A stretch of 31,344 nt of DNA from Candidatus Peregrinibacteria bacterium (GCA_018662075.1 JABJGX010000038.1:1-31344), one strand, 5' to 3'. Counted from the first letter of the stretch, positions 1 through 9,306 are shown. The notes: generated by a model not told the origin, from the letters alone. Made by a program: numbers and translations.

Positions 1-2372
1 CGTGATGGCAGTCCATTTATTTGGCAGATAGCATCGTCGAGCTGCTTCATAAGAAGCTCTGGCCTGTAGAGAGGGAACCTGGGACCAGTGATTGCAGGAG
101 GAACTGCAAACTGTCCAATGTTTGGATTTTCTGCTTCACACGATACCCATGGATAGGCTTCGTCTCCAGCTGTTAGTGCTGTGCGCCCTCCAATTGGTGC
201 AGACCACTCGTGTGTTTCTTCTATACATTGCCCTGTGAAGCATAGGTTATTTCCAATGGTGTTGACGTACTTAGACTGGCACCCGGGCTTACAAGCAAGA
301 GGTATAGAGTTTCTGATAGCTTGTACTTGTGGGACGTCCATTGCCTCTTCGCATGTTTGTGGAAGTATAAGGTCTGGAGCCATTTCTGCTACAGTTTTTG
401 AGAGAAGCTCTGCGATAATTGCGGGATCGATGCCGTCATTCGTACAGACGTAGTCATCATCATCAGGATCTTCGTCGTACACTGCACAGCTAAAGTTCGC
501 CATGGCACTGGCACATTGGTCGATGGTCGCTTCCATTTTATCGAGAATGCCATCGAGCGCTGCCATTTTGCATTGTACAAAATATGCCTCTCGTTCAAAT
601 GCGCAGCACGATGCTGGTTTTTGGTTCTCTGGTAAGTGAAAACCTAATTTTTCGGCAACTTCTATATTAGAAATATTGCATATCTGCTGAGCGTGAATCA
701 TCTCATGTGCCATGAGATATTTGTATTGTGATGGATCTAGTGATGTTGGAACGCATACTTCAACGACGCCTTTTCTTTTACCGAGTGACGTTCGTGCAAA
801 GTCTTTCATCTCGGGTTCATCCCAGCAGCTTTCTTTGCAGATGACATCAATGGCACATGCTGCACAATGGTTCGGTGTCATGTCGGGGTCGAGTTCTGGC
901 GTATCTTCATCAAGATTATCTTCCACTGTTTCGCGCCATCCTCCTATTCCACAAATATCTTCACCAGAGATTTTGCGTGCAACGTCGTCTTTGAACCGTT
1001 CTGGTTGGCAACGTGTTAGGACAATGCCCCCTGTACCGGCTTGTATCAGTTCTTCTTCGTCCCTAGAGGTAAGGTCACATGCTTCGGATTCAATCGCTCT
1101 GCAGAGGTACCCTCGCTTTGAGAATGGATGAGAGCAGATACCATCTCCTTCTTTTGGTTGTGGAACAATGAGTCCCTCTTTTGGAAGAGGGTCTCCGTTA
1201 TCGTCTTCTTCTGATGGGCGTGGTGGGTTAAGAGGGCCTGTAAAAAGACTGTCACCACCTGGGCGTAATCCAGAACCATCTTGTTTGATGGGGTAGAGTC
1301 CTCCGCGAATGATGCTTTCTTCTTCGTAGTCGTCGTAGCAGTCGCGTAACGGATCATTCTCTAGACAGTCACTGTAGTCAGGATGGTACAGCGCTGCTTG
1401 CACCGGCTCTATTGGGATATACCACTGAAGGCCGATGTCGTTATCGCGAATCCAGATGAAGATGTTACTTTCCTTATCAACAAAGCTTGAGAAGATAACG
1501 AATTCTTCGTTTCCTAGTTCCAAGTCTGCATTCGGGAGAATCTGGTCGTTGAGTACGGCGAGAAGTTTGTCTTCTATATCGCACCACCTCCTTTCGAGCC
1601 ATACTCGTTCTGGGTTATCAGGTGTGGTTGGCGCCGATGCACATTCTCCTTCTCTGTCGCGTATGTATTGTACGCCGTCTTTGTATCGCCAAACGGCTGC
1701 CACCATTTCGGTGTCATCCTCTTTATCCTCATCTGTTGTAATAATAAATTCCTTGAGGTCACTTACTATTTCTTGAAGGGCTTCATCAATGTCTTCCATT
1801 TGATCCTCTGGCCACGGCTCAGCGCGTGTCAGTGTTTCAAGGAAAGGTTGAGTGTATGTGTCGTTCCCTGCTCTCCAGAGCTGTGCAATGCTCGACATAC
1901 GCATGATGGCGTCGACTGGTTTTCCAGGATACCCTTCAATGCCTACTTCATACCCTGATGTAATTGCCTGCAGGTCTCTTCCAAGCGTTCTGTGCCAACT
2001 GTTTTTGTCGACAATGCTTTTAAGTATTTCCTGCGCTGCAAGACAGGTGATGTATGCATTTTGCTCTTCTTGATCTGAACTATTTTTTCCACACATTGCA
2101 CTAATATCTTTTGTCAGTGACATGTCGACAAATGGAATTTTTATCTCCATTTGTTTTGATAGCTCTTCGTCGCCTTCCTTCACAATTGTAACGAGCTCTT
2201 TGTCGTAAAATATTCCTGCTGCAAAACGCTCTATTTGTACTTCTGCGTTTTGCTTTAAGATTTCTAGCTCTACAAGGTTTTTGATTTTGAAGTACAACGT
2301 GTCTTCATCTGGCTCTGCAGCGATTACACTTGGAGCAAGTAGGAGGCCAATGGAAAAGAGGATTGAGAGCAT
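1..2372 (-). CDS. Secreted Cys-rich protein with HExxH zinc-metallopeptidase motif (3' end beyond window)
   Basis: An open frame runs from an ATG at 2372 to the window edge with no stop, giving at least 790 residues; the C-terminus is missing. The ATG overlaps the TAA of the upstream gene by one base (TAATG), so translation is probably coupled. Residues 1 to about 19 form a signal peptide (hydrophobic core, VIAA then EPDED), so the protein should be exported. At residues 556-560 is HEMIH in the context LMAHEMIHAQQIC, the two-histidine zinc site of zincin peptidases; E593 or E595 in FEREAY, 33-35 residues later, could be the third ligand as in gluzincins. I count about 30 cysteines, including CC and CxxC pairs, suggesting disulfides or metal sites. 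Acidic, Pro-rich linkers lie near residues 350-400. The family is not recognised; the peptidase role is inferred from the motif and not shown. Confidence 0.8.
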   Translation of the reverse strand, partial: MLSILFSIGLLLAPSVIAAEPDEDTLYFKIKNLVELEILKQNAEVQIERFAAGIFYDKELVTIVKEGDEELSKQMEIKIPFVDMSLTKDISAMCGKNSSDQEEQNAYITCLAAQEILKSIVDKNSWHRTLGRDLQAITSGYEVGIEGYPGKPVDAIMRMSSIAQLWRAGNDTYTQPFLETLTRAEPWPEDQMEDIDEALQEIVSDLKEFIITTDEDKEDDTEMVAAVWRYKDGVQYIRDREGECASAPTTPDNPERVWLERRWCDIEDKLLAVLNDQILPNADLELGNEEFVIFSSFVDKESNIFIWIRDNDIGLQWYIPIEPVQAALYHPDYSDCLENDPLRDCYDDYEEESIIRGGLYPIKQDGSGLRPGGDSLFTGPLNPPRPSEEDDNGDPLPKEGLIVPQPKEGDGICSHPFSKRGYLCRAIESEACDLTSRDEEELIQAGTGGIVLTRCQPERFKDDVARKISGEDICGIGGWRETVEDNLDEDTPELDPDMTPNHCAACAIDVICKESCWDEPEMKDFARTSLGKRKGVVEVCVPTSLDPSQYKYLMAHEMIHAQQICNISNIEVAEKLGFHLPENQKPASCCAFEREAYFVQCKMAALDGILDKMEATIDQCASAMANFSCAVYDEDPDDDDYVCTNDGIDPAIIAELLSKTVAEMAPDLILPQTCEEAMDVPQVQAIRNSIPLACKPGCQSKYVNTIGNNLCFTGQCIEETHEWSAPIGGRTALTAGDEAYPWVSCEAENPNIGQFAVPPAITGPRFPLYRPELLMKQLDDAICQINGLPS

Positions 2373-3169
2373 TAGTCTTCTTTGTAATCACGGAGAGAAT
2401 CTTTTGCGTTCCAGATACGAGGTAGGCAGGCACTTGTTTCTGCGGTCAAAGCAGAAATGTTTCGCATGTCTAAAGAGAAGCGTTGCATGCACTCTAGTTC
2501 TGCATCGAGTGGTCCGAGTCTGTCGAATGCACCCATGATGGTGATCGCCCTGTGTAGAGCCTTTCTTGCAAGTTGCTGTTCCTTTTGGATTGTTTCTGTA
2601 CGGACTAGTGCTGATGTCATGAGGTCCGAGAAAAAGAATTTTAAGAAGTCTATTTCACCACGCTCTTCGTATTCTTCTTCGGCTGTGTCGTAGAGAATAA
2701 ATTCGTTAAATTCGAATAGGGCACATTCGTAGATGCGTAAATATTCTAGGAGCACACGGGATGTATCGAGACGACTGAGAGGGATAGCTGGATCGTTCCA
2801 TGTTGGAAGGCTTGCCGCAAGGTCGAGAAGTTCACCTCCAGGTTCTGATAGTGTTCCATAGTCCTCTGCATCACACTCTATAACTGCTGGCTCTAAGTAT
2901 TCTTCAATAACAGTGCTGACGCGTTCGTGGTACATGTCTGCCCATTCGTCTAGTGGCCTATCTGCAAACCCTAGGTGCTGATATCGGTCATCGAACCGAC
3001 TACACGGTGTTAGCTTTGGATGATCATCGGGGTCTCTTCCAGAGAACTCTGGTGTGGTGATGACGGGCTGTGCGTATGTCGTAAAGTGTGGAATCCAAAA
3101 CCCAATACACACAGCAGCGCAGAATACTGCGCAGTACTTTTTGCCAATGAGTTTATACGGAATGTGCAT
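2372..3169 (-). CDS. Secreted protein of unknown function, 265 aa
   Basis: Third gene of the minus-strand secreted operon. Its ATG overlaps the TAA of the preceding gene by one base and its own TAA overlaps the next ATG in the same way, so the three cistrons are likely translated in series. The N-terminus has a short basic start (YKLIGKKY) and a hydrophobic stretch, with a plausible cleavage after TTYAQ near residue 34. The rest is acidic and mostly helical in character, with scattered cysteines (near YECALFEF, DAELEC, SACLP) and no later membrane segment. It resembles the upstream 275-aa protein in size, signal peptide, an ECA/ECR motif mid-protein and a helical C-terminal third, so the two may be distant paralogs; this similarity is weak by eye. 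Function unknown. Confidence 0.8.
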   Translation of the reverse strand: MHIPYKLIGKKYCAVFCAAVCIGFWIPHFTTYAQPVITTPEFSGRDPDDHPKLTPCSRFDDRYQHLGFADRPLDEWADMYHERVSTVIEEYLEPAVIECDAEDYGTLSEPGGELLDLAASLPTWNDPAIPLSRLDTSRVLLEYLRIYECALFEFNEFILYDTAEEEYEERGEIDFLKFFFSDLMTSALVRTETIQKEQQLARKALHRAITIMGAFDRLGPLDAELECMQRFSLDMRNISALTAETSACLPRIWNAKDSLRDYKED

Positions 3170-3996
3170 TAGTTGGCTGCAGGTGAGGAGTCACAAGAGG
3201 AGATGAAGCATGGAATGCGCTTGAGTGATCCTATTAATTCTGTTGCTTGTCTTATAGTATTTGCAAGAGGCCACCTCATTTCTTTGAGGAAGATGTCGAA
3301 ATTTCCAGCAAACTGTAGAAGGCTTCGGAATCCTGCATCGTATTCTACGACGAGCTTTAGAAGGTCTCGTTCTCTGCGCATGGTTTGTTCTACCATATCG
3401 TTGCAGTAGCCTCGGCTATCTACCTTTTCCAGTTGGCCTGAGCTCTCTTTGGCAAGATGACATTCTGGAAATGATTTCAGGTTCTCAAATTCAATACATC
3501 CAAGTTGTTGCAAGGTGGTGAGGTCTTGGGGGTCTGCGCCAACATCAAATCCTTCAGATGCTCGTACGACATTACAGAGCGTCAGTGCTCTGCATTCAAA
3601 TGCGCGTATACTTTGTAAAAGGTATGGGATGAGTTCGGAAGTTGTCGTGCGCTTGGTTTCAAAGATTCCTACAAGTGGTAAAGACTCTGCGTGTTCATCC
3701 GATTCATCCATGACGGAGTCTGACCACTGCAAACTTTGCTGGTCTGGATGCGAATTTCGCCATGGCAAAGAGTCTGCACTTGTTTTTATCCATGCCCACC
3801 CATCCGTGTCGTATCGCACCTCTCCTACCGAGGCATCTTTGGCTCGTGGCTTTCCAAAGAGAACATTTCTATAGAGTCGTAGCTCTCTTCCTAGTTCGTT
3901 GTTTACGCGCTGTTGGCATTCGCCGATACTTGCACTAACCATTTGTGGTGGTAGCAAGAGTGCAAATAGTAGTGTGAGAGTAAGGGCTTTGTTCAT
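3169..3996 (-). CDS. Secreted protein of unknown function, 275 aa
   Basis: Second gene of the secreted operon, starting 2 nt after the stop of the 1312-aa gene. Residues 1 to about 22 are a clear signal peptide (MNKALTLTLLFALLLPP, cleavage near MVSA/SIGEC). The mature protein has nine or so cysteines (GECQQ, FECRALTLC, LGCIEF, PECH, GYCND, IPCFISSC) and a helical C-terminal region. No transmembrane segment follows the signal, so a periplasmic or extracellular location is expected. It shares length and general cysteine layout with the next gene. The stop TAA overlaps the next ATG. I do not recognise the family; the operon context suggests it acts with the giant Cys-rich protein and the HExxH protein. 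Confidence 0.8.
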   Translation of the reverse strand: MNKALTLTLLFALLLPPQMVSASIGECQQRVNNELGRELRLYRNVLFGKPRAKDASVGEVRYDTDGWAWIKTSADSLPWRNSHPDQQSLQWSDSVMDESDEHAESLPLVGIFETKRTTTSELIPYLLQSIRAFECRALTLCNVVRASEGFDVGADPQDLTTLQQLGCIEFENLKSFPECHLAKESSGQLEKVDSRGYCNDMVEQTMRRERDLLKLVVEYDAGFRSLLQFAGNFDIFLKEMRWPLANTIRQATELIGSLKRIPCFISSCDSSPAAN

Positions 3997-3998
3997 GG

Positions 3999-6900
3999 TT
4001 ACGAGGAAGGGGTATCAATGCTTTCAGTGCGACGTTCTATACGTTCCCCTTCTGGCATGCGGAATATTTCAAACATCTGTTCTTGTGGGAAGTCGTAGGG
4101 GAACACCTCTGTAGGGTCGCTGAAGATGTTACTGGTTTGGTCACGCAGGGCTTTGCGAATTTCAATCATCATTTCTTCTGGGTCATAGTCTTCAGATACT
4201 TCTACCATCCATCCTTCACGTGGCTTTCTATTTCGCGCATTTAAGAGTTGGCAGACCCAGTCTTGCTTCTCGCAGTTCTCTTGTCCGTGAATCGTTGGGT
4301 TTCGGAATGTTCCAATAGAACGATAGTCGTCTTTAATAAGGATTGCCGGCCTGGCTCCTATGCGTTGAATACGTTCCATAAGATCTCCTTCAAAGTGCAC
4401 ACATTTATTTTTTGGATCGTTATAGGGGTCCACACAATCTTGTTCTGTTCCAGGTGCGACGCAGTCGTCACCTCTACCTCCTTCACATTTTTTTAGAGTG
4501 ACGCTTTTCCAGAACTTCGCATTTTCATCGGACATGCCAGAGATTATTTCATGGAGTTCTACTAGTAGGCCTCTTAATTGGTTCGTGTCTGTTTCTGGAA
4601 TTCGAATCTTTGGAATGTCGTTATTTCCTCCTCGTGTACTTGGTCCAATTGTCAGTACTGGAGCTTCTTTGAAGACAATTGCATCTGGCAAGGAGTCAAA
4701 AACAAGGTCTGCTATGGAGTCTGGAATCTCTGGTAGGTCTGGTAATTCTGGGTAGAATTCTGGCTCATCGTTACTTTCAAGTGCGGGCGGTCGAATTTGG
4801 GTAAAGTCTAGGCGGATCTGCGTTGGCTTTAAGATAGGAAGTTTTATAGTTTTTGGTGGCTCTCTAAATGCAGTGAAGTCGAGTACGATGTCTGGGTCCC
4901 TGTCCGATTCTGCAAACGGTAAGTCCGGAGGTAGCGGTAGGTATTCTCTGCAAACCTCAAGGGATGGCCAAGGTTCTAGTCCATCACTTTTTCTTCTATC
5001 TGCAACGAGGTTGACGCAATATGCATAACGGTCAAAGGTAGCTGCCCCGCAGCCCGGTGCTACCGTGTTAAAGCACATGTGGGCAAACTCGACACTGTCA
5101 CATTGTGCGATGTCGATAGTACTAATTTGGTTCAGGCATGTTGAATATTGCAAGTATCCTCCGGTCACGTCTCTTTCGGCCCTTGCACTCGGGTCTGCGT
5201 TTGCGTTTGCATTTTGACCTGCTGGCATCCACGGGTCGAGGAGACTGTAAATCGGTGTCGTGAATCTGTCGTTTCGACACCACGGGAATGCTTCTTCGTT
5301 ATGCATTTTCCTGTACCGGTCTTGTGTTTTCTTCCACCAGAATTCTGCAACCTGTGTTCCAAAATCAATAGAGACATACTCTTCATACGCATCAATATTG
5401 GCCGTTAACCATTCTGCTAGTTTTTTACTGACTACTTTTTGCTCTTCGAGTAGTGCACCTGCGTACCGCGGTAATTGTGCACGGAGTTTTCGTACGTCAT
5501 CCATGCGCTCTGCATAGACGAGTAATTTATCTGCAACTTCTTGTGCCTCTGATGCCCCGGGACCACCTTGATCTTCTTGTTTTTTAGACCATACTTCCCA
5601 ACCATGTGCGATAATACGGAGCTCTGTTGGGTTTCCAATAGGAACAACAACAGGAATCGGTTCTCCTTCAACGCGCAGTAGTCTTGCACGTTCCATGTAG
5701 GCGATGACGTCTCCAAGTAGGTCTTCGCGCGCTTCTATTTGTACTTCGATTGTTTCAGAGCGCGGGTCAGTTGCTTCGTCTTCTGGTCGCGGAGGAACAG
5801 GTGGTGTGTAGATTGGGTCTAAGGGGTCTAGGTCTATAGACCATGTCGTTGCGAGGAGAAGCCTGATAATTGGCGGAGAAAAGAACTCGTGCATCTCTGT
5901 TTCTATTGCTTGCCACCATTCTGTAATACTGCGACGATCTTTGCGATAATCTTTGTCATTGGTCACCGTGTCGTCAAATGCCCTCAGGAGAGAGCCGCTA
6001 CTCAGTGGACGCTTCTTGTCGAGCTGCACTGTCGCCCTTTGCTTTGCGCTGTCTGGAGCGAGAATAGTAAACGTGAGGTTACTATCCATCTTCTCCTTAA
6101 AGACTTTATCGTTGATTAGAGAAAATGCATTTCCAAGCTCTGGGAACCATAATGTTTTTTCTTCGTCAAATTCACGCTTAGGGTCATTGAATGGATTTGC
6201 TGGCAAGTTTTCCATGAAGAACCCTTTGCCCTTTTGCGTGTCTTTCATTTCCCAGAAATTGACGTCTTCATAGTACGCACCGATGGTGCAGTGTTTATCT
6301 TTTGGTTCGGTGGCATTTTCTTTTGCATCTTCCGGAAAGAGGTCATAGAGACCGTAGCAGGCGACGGGGATCTTTTCTTTCTTGTGGTCGTCATCTGCGA
6401 CGAGTGTTTTCTGGCTTCCATCTGGTTGCGTTCCACTTTCATCGAGCTTTGCTCGTTCATAGCTTGCTTCGTTGTAGTCACGGAAGAACGAGATATATGC
6501 TCGATCTTCATCTTCCCTTTTGTGTGTTTCTGGTTCCGTTCTATCGAGGCAGCGGTCATTCACGAACGGCCCATCTTTGCTACCACCAACAGTCATCCAT
6601 ACATCATTAATAATAACTTCTTGAGTACGAGGATTCACTCGGCAATCTTCCCCTTTGCAGGTGATGCAGCTTGCTGGTTTATTAGGGGCTGGATATTCTG
6701 TATCACTACAGCATTCAAATATTCCTGCTTCCTCAAAGTCTCCTCCGTTTGTGGCGTCAGGGTTTGGGATTTGGGGTTGTTCTGGGTTGCCATCTCCATC
6801 TACTCCTGGGAAGTTAGGGTTGGGTATAAATTCTGGCTCTGTGCGCCCATCGCGGTCTGCGCCAAGTTCTCCTGGGAAGCCACACTTTCCTTTTTCAAAG

Positions 6901-7937
6901 AGGTATACATCTTCGCGTATTTCATTACCGTCTTCGTCGTATCCAACAACGCAGTCTCCTCTTTTCTTTTTCCATAAAATATAGACGAAGCTATTCATAT
7001 CTTCGCAGATACCACCATCAGGACCTTTATTTTCAAGCTCTTGGCAGAACCCATCGCCAGGACCTTTTGTTTCTCCTCCTCCACAGGCGTATTTAATTTT
7101 ATCTTCCTTTGGTTCGTATGGTTGTTGCTTATGGCAGTCGGCAGCATCGGAGTCGTTTTCATCCCAGCCGTCAGGCTTTCCCTTTGGAGCAGGTCCATCG
7201 AGTGGTCGTTGGCACATGTGTTCACATATAAAGGCTGGCCTGTCTCTGGCTGCGCCATCTGTTCTGATTCCTGGAATAGTACGGACGTCTGGATGGTTGT
7301 TTGTGCGGCAGAGTGTTGCGAGTCCGCAGACGGTATTTGTATCTTTTGGGTAGACGAAGCCTGTACGTTCACCATTTTTCTGTGGAGGATGACCTGAAAT
7401 ATTTTCATCACCACCTTCCTCTGTACGTAGTGCCATACCTGAGCGAATGTTACCGAGAGCTTGTTTGTTTTCTCTTCCTGGTACACCTTCTACTTTTGAT
7501 ATAAGCCCTCTGTCCGGGTCGGTACGCTTTGCATTGTTGTCCATAGCTGCGTCGGATTGCTCCGCTCCTCCAGCGTCACGCCATAGGTTATTGTCTACCT
7601 TGGTCCACTTTGTACCACCATTATCCTCACAGCGAACACCAACAGGTTCATCTGCAGATGGAGGACATACCGATTCTTCTCTTTCAAACATTCCATTGAG
7701 CTCTGTTGTGAGGTCCCATCCACCGCACATTGCCTTGTCTAGGTTTGCGGGAATGTTGTCGTTCGGACCTCCTCCTCCAACATCAATCACTTTTTTTACG
7801 TCGTCATAACTTCCTGGGTCGGCCGAAGGAATATCAAATAATTGATAATCATTTGCTGCAAGTGCAGTGCCTACAGGAACAAGAAGTGCTCCGCAGAGAA
7901 GTAGCCTAAGATGACATAGAGAGCCCATCGTACTCAT
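3999..7937 (-). CDS. Giant secreted Cys-rich acidic protein, 1312 aa
   Basis: First gene of the secreted operon. The start is an ATG at 7937; a second ATG three codons later would also keep the signal peptide (LRLLLCGALLVPVGTALA, cleavage about residue 27). I count 34 cysteines in the mature chain, often as CC, CxxC or CxxxC (for example FECCSD, SCITC, ICEHMC). Residues about 50-450 are rich in Asp, Gly, Pro and Asn, resembling a long, disulfide-stabilised, possibly calcium-binding surface region; about residues 650-900 look helical; about 1000-1100 is a Pro/Glu segment with repeats of the LPDLPEIPD type. No membrane anchor or sorting motif is visible. It ends TAA. Family unknown; the organisation suggests a structural or binding component of a secreted complex with its three downstream partners. 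Confidence 0.85.
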   Translation of the reverse strand: MSTMGSLCHLRLLLCGALLVPVGTALAANDYQLFDIPSADPGSYDDVKKVIDVGGGGPNDNIPANLDKAMCGGWDLTTELNGMFEREESVCPPSADEPVGVRCEDNGGTKWTKVDNNLWRDAGGAEQSDAAMDNNAKRTDPDRGLISKVEGVPGRENKQALGNIRSGMALRTEEGGDENISGHPPQKNGERTGFVYPKDTNTVCGLATLCRTNNHPDVRTIPGIRTDGAARDRPAFICEHMCQRPLDGPAPKGKPDGWDENDSDAADCHKQQPYEPKEDKIKYACGGGETKGPGDGFCQELENKGPDGGICEDMNSFVYILWKKKRGDCVVGYDEDGNEIREDVYLFEKGKCGFPGELGADRDGRTEPEFIPNPNFPGVDGDGNPEQPQIPNPDATNGGDFEEAGIFECCSDTEYPAPNKPASCITCKGEDCRVNPRTQEVIINDVWMTVGGSKDGPFVNDRCLDRTEPETHKREDEDRAYISFFRDYNEASYERAKLDESGTQPDGSQKTLVADDDHKKEKIPVACYGLYDLFPEDAKENATEPKDKHCTIGAYYEDVNFWEMKDTQKGKGFFMENLPANPFNDPKREFDEEKTLWFPELGNAFSLINDKVFKEKMDSNLTFTILAPDSAKQRATVQLDKKRPLSSGSLLRAFDDTVTNDKDYRKDRRSITEWWQAIETEMHEFFSPPIIRLLLATTWSIDLDPLDPIYTPPVPPRPEDEATDPRSETIEVQIEAREDLLGDVIAYMERARLLRVEGEPIPVVVPIGNPTELRIIAHGWEVWSKKQEDQGGPGASEAQEVADKLLVYAERMDDVRKLRAQLPRYAGALLEEQKVVSKKLAEWLTANIDAYEEYVSIDFGTQVAEFWWKKTQDRYRKMHNEEAFPWCRNDRFTTPIYSLLDPWMPAGQNANANADPSARAERDVTGGYLQYSTCLNQISTIDIAQCDSVEFAHMCFNTVAPGCGAATFDRYAYCVNLVADRRKSDGLEPWPSLEVCREYLPLPPDLPFAESDRDPDIVLDFTAFREPPKTIKLPILKPTQIRLDFTQIRPPALESNDEPEFYPELPDLPEIPDSIADLVFDSLPDAIVFKEAPVLTIGPSTRGGNNDIPKIRIPETDTNQLRGLLVELHEIISGMSDENAKFWKSVTLKKCEGGRGDDCVAPGTEQDCVDPYNDPKNKCVHFEGDLMERIQRIGARPAILIKDDYRSIGTFRNPTIHGQENCEKQDWVCQLLNARNRKPREGWMVEVSEDYDPEEMMIEIRKALRDQTSNIFSDPTEVFPYDFPQEQMFEIFRMPEGERIERRTESIDTPSS

Positions 7938-8150
7938 GATGGTAGATATGGTACCTGTAAGCGACGAACTCTGCTTGCGAGGGGGCCGTGTAAATATGTA
8001 CTACGCAACGAGACTTGAAATTCTGCAATCTCAAATAATTGCAGCACGCAAAATGAAGGTGTACAAATGTCCACGCTTCAAACGTTTTATTTGTTGGAGC
8101 AGGTCACACATCACCGCGAGGCCTCCTTTAATTCCATACCCCATAGAAAC

Positions 8151-9038
8151 ATGTTTTCTCTCAATCGTATACACATCATCGGTTACCAGACACAGCCAGT
8201 AGAAGTACGCCAGACCCCAGGAGGGACAAGCGTTACGGATTTAAATTTAGTTGTTCCCTACAGCTTTAAGTCAGAAAAAGGTGAGACGCTCAAAGGAAAA
8301 GGTTTTCACACTGTTACCCTTTGGGGAGCAATGGCAGACATTGCAGCCCAGTATGTTCGCCCAGGCAGTCAGCTTTTTGTTGCAGGACGCCTGCAGACAG
8401 ATAGTTGGGAAGACGAAAAGAGCGGCGAAAAGCGCACAAAGACAAAAGTTGTTGGAATGGATATGATCCTTCTTGATCCAAAAGATGGACAACTGCCAGC
8501 ACCAGATGGTGCACCGAACGTCTGTAATGTTGTTAACAGTGCAGAGGTTATTGGAAACGTAACAAAAGATCCTGAGATGCGCACCACAACAAACGGACAG
8601 CAAGTGCTTACTATCGGTGTTGCATCAAATGAAAAATGGAAAGACAGAGCAACAAACGAAATGAAAGAGCGCACAGAGTTCCATAATGTGGTTATCTGGG
8701 GCGAGCTTGCAGAAGAAGTTTCTCGTGTTGTGAAGAAGGGAAGCCGTGTGTACGCTAAGGGACGAGTGCAGACTCGAAGCTGGGAAACACAGGCAGGTTC
8801 GAAGCGTACAACAACAGAAGTTATCGCAGATAGCGTATGCCTTCTTGGTATCGCTAGCCCAGAGGCTAATGACTCTGTACAAGCAGGAAGTACTAGTGCT
8901 CCTGTAGCGCAGTCAGCTCCTGCACCTGTAGCTGCAGCACCTGCAGCCGCTTCGAATGCTGCTGAAGCAGCCGCAGTCGCTTCTGTTCCAGAGGTAAGTT
9001 ATACATCAGACGTAAAGGCAGAAGATTTACCTTTCTAA
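8151..9038 (+). CDS. ssb: Single-stranded DNA-binding protein with two OB folds
   Basis: Coats single-stranded DNA in replication, repair and recombination. The 295-residue chain has two SSB domains: residues 1 to about 110 (starts MFSLNRIHIIGY, contains TPGGTSV and GRLQTDSWED) and about 127-232 (starts NSAEVIGNVTKDPE, contains TTNGQQ and GRVQTRSWE). An Ala/Pro-rich linker follows and the chain ends in EDLPF, the acidic tip that recruits SSB partner proteins. Most bacterial SSBs have one OB fold and act as tetramers; two per chain is the Deinococcus-Thermus arrangement, where dimers form. The frame stays open upstream to an ATG at 8067, but that would add 28 unmatched residues, so 8151 is chosen. 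No Shine-Dalgarno or obvious -10 sits directly before it. Transcribed divergently from the secreted operon. Confidence 0.95.
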   Translation: MFSLNRIHIIGYQTQPVEVRQTPGGTSVTDLNLVVPYSFKSEKGETLKGKGFHTVTLWGAMADIAAQYVRPGSQLFVAGRLQTDSWEDEKSGEKRTKTKVVGMDMILLDPKDGQLPAPDGAPNVCNVVNSAEVIGNVTKDPEMRTTTNGQQVLTIGVASNEKWKDRATNEMKERTEFHNVVIWGELAEEVSRVVKKGSRVYAKGRVQTRSWETQAGSKRTTTEVIADSVCLLGIASPEANDSVQAGSTSAPVAQSAPAPVAAAPAAASNAAEAAAVASVPEVSYTSDVKAEDLPF

Positions 9039-9054
9039 TTGTAAAAATTTATAG

Positions 9055-9087
9055 AAAAAGAGTCAGGGTGATCTGGCTCTTTTTTTT
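9055..9087 (+). terminator. Intrinsic terminator of ssb
   Basis: An 8-bp stem (9059-9066 with 9073-9080, one G-T pair), a 6-nt loop and a run of eight T follow the ssb stop by about 20 nt. An A-run precedes the stem. Confidence 0.9.
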
Positions 9088-9148
9088 GCAGATTCATTTG
9101 TATGACAATGTATATACAATGTGTTACATTCCTCACTTTTCCGATTAA

Positions 9149-9306
9149 GCTTCGCTTTCTTCTTGTGCCTTTTTCTTGATAAAAAGGCACGAAAAATCAA
9201 GGCAGACTGAACTCGTTCGAAGAAATAGTGCTAACACTACTTGTGCGCTCCTCGCCCAGGTCACTTCGTTTGTCAGCCGCGGCTGACAACTGGTTCTCGT
9301 CGCTGT
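9149..9306 (+). repeat. Dispersed structured repeat, copy A
   Basis: Contains in order: GCTTCGCT; a perfect 10-bp hairpin (9165-9174 with 9181-9190, loop 9175-9180); an AAAAATC block; CGAAGAAATA at 9209-9218; CTTGTGCGCTCCTCG at 9240-9254; a perfect 20-bp palindrome at 9270-9289 centred on CCGCGG; then CTCGTCGCT. The same order of blocks recurs in copy C (inverted) and copy B, which defines the family. Confidence 0.65.

Noticed and set aside
6234..6977. 247-codon open frame on the plus strand inside the 1312-aa gene
   Set aside because: It is an antisense shadow of a long gene with coherent composition; its translation is biased toward Phe/Ile/Cys with no domain pattern.
8067..8150. Longer ssb from the ATG at 8067
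   Set aside because: The extra 28 residues do not resemble an SSB N-terminus, whereas MFSLNRIHIIGY at 8151 does.
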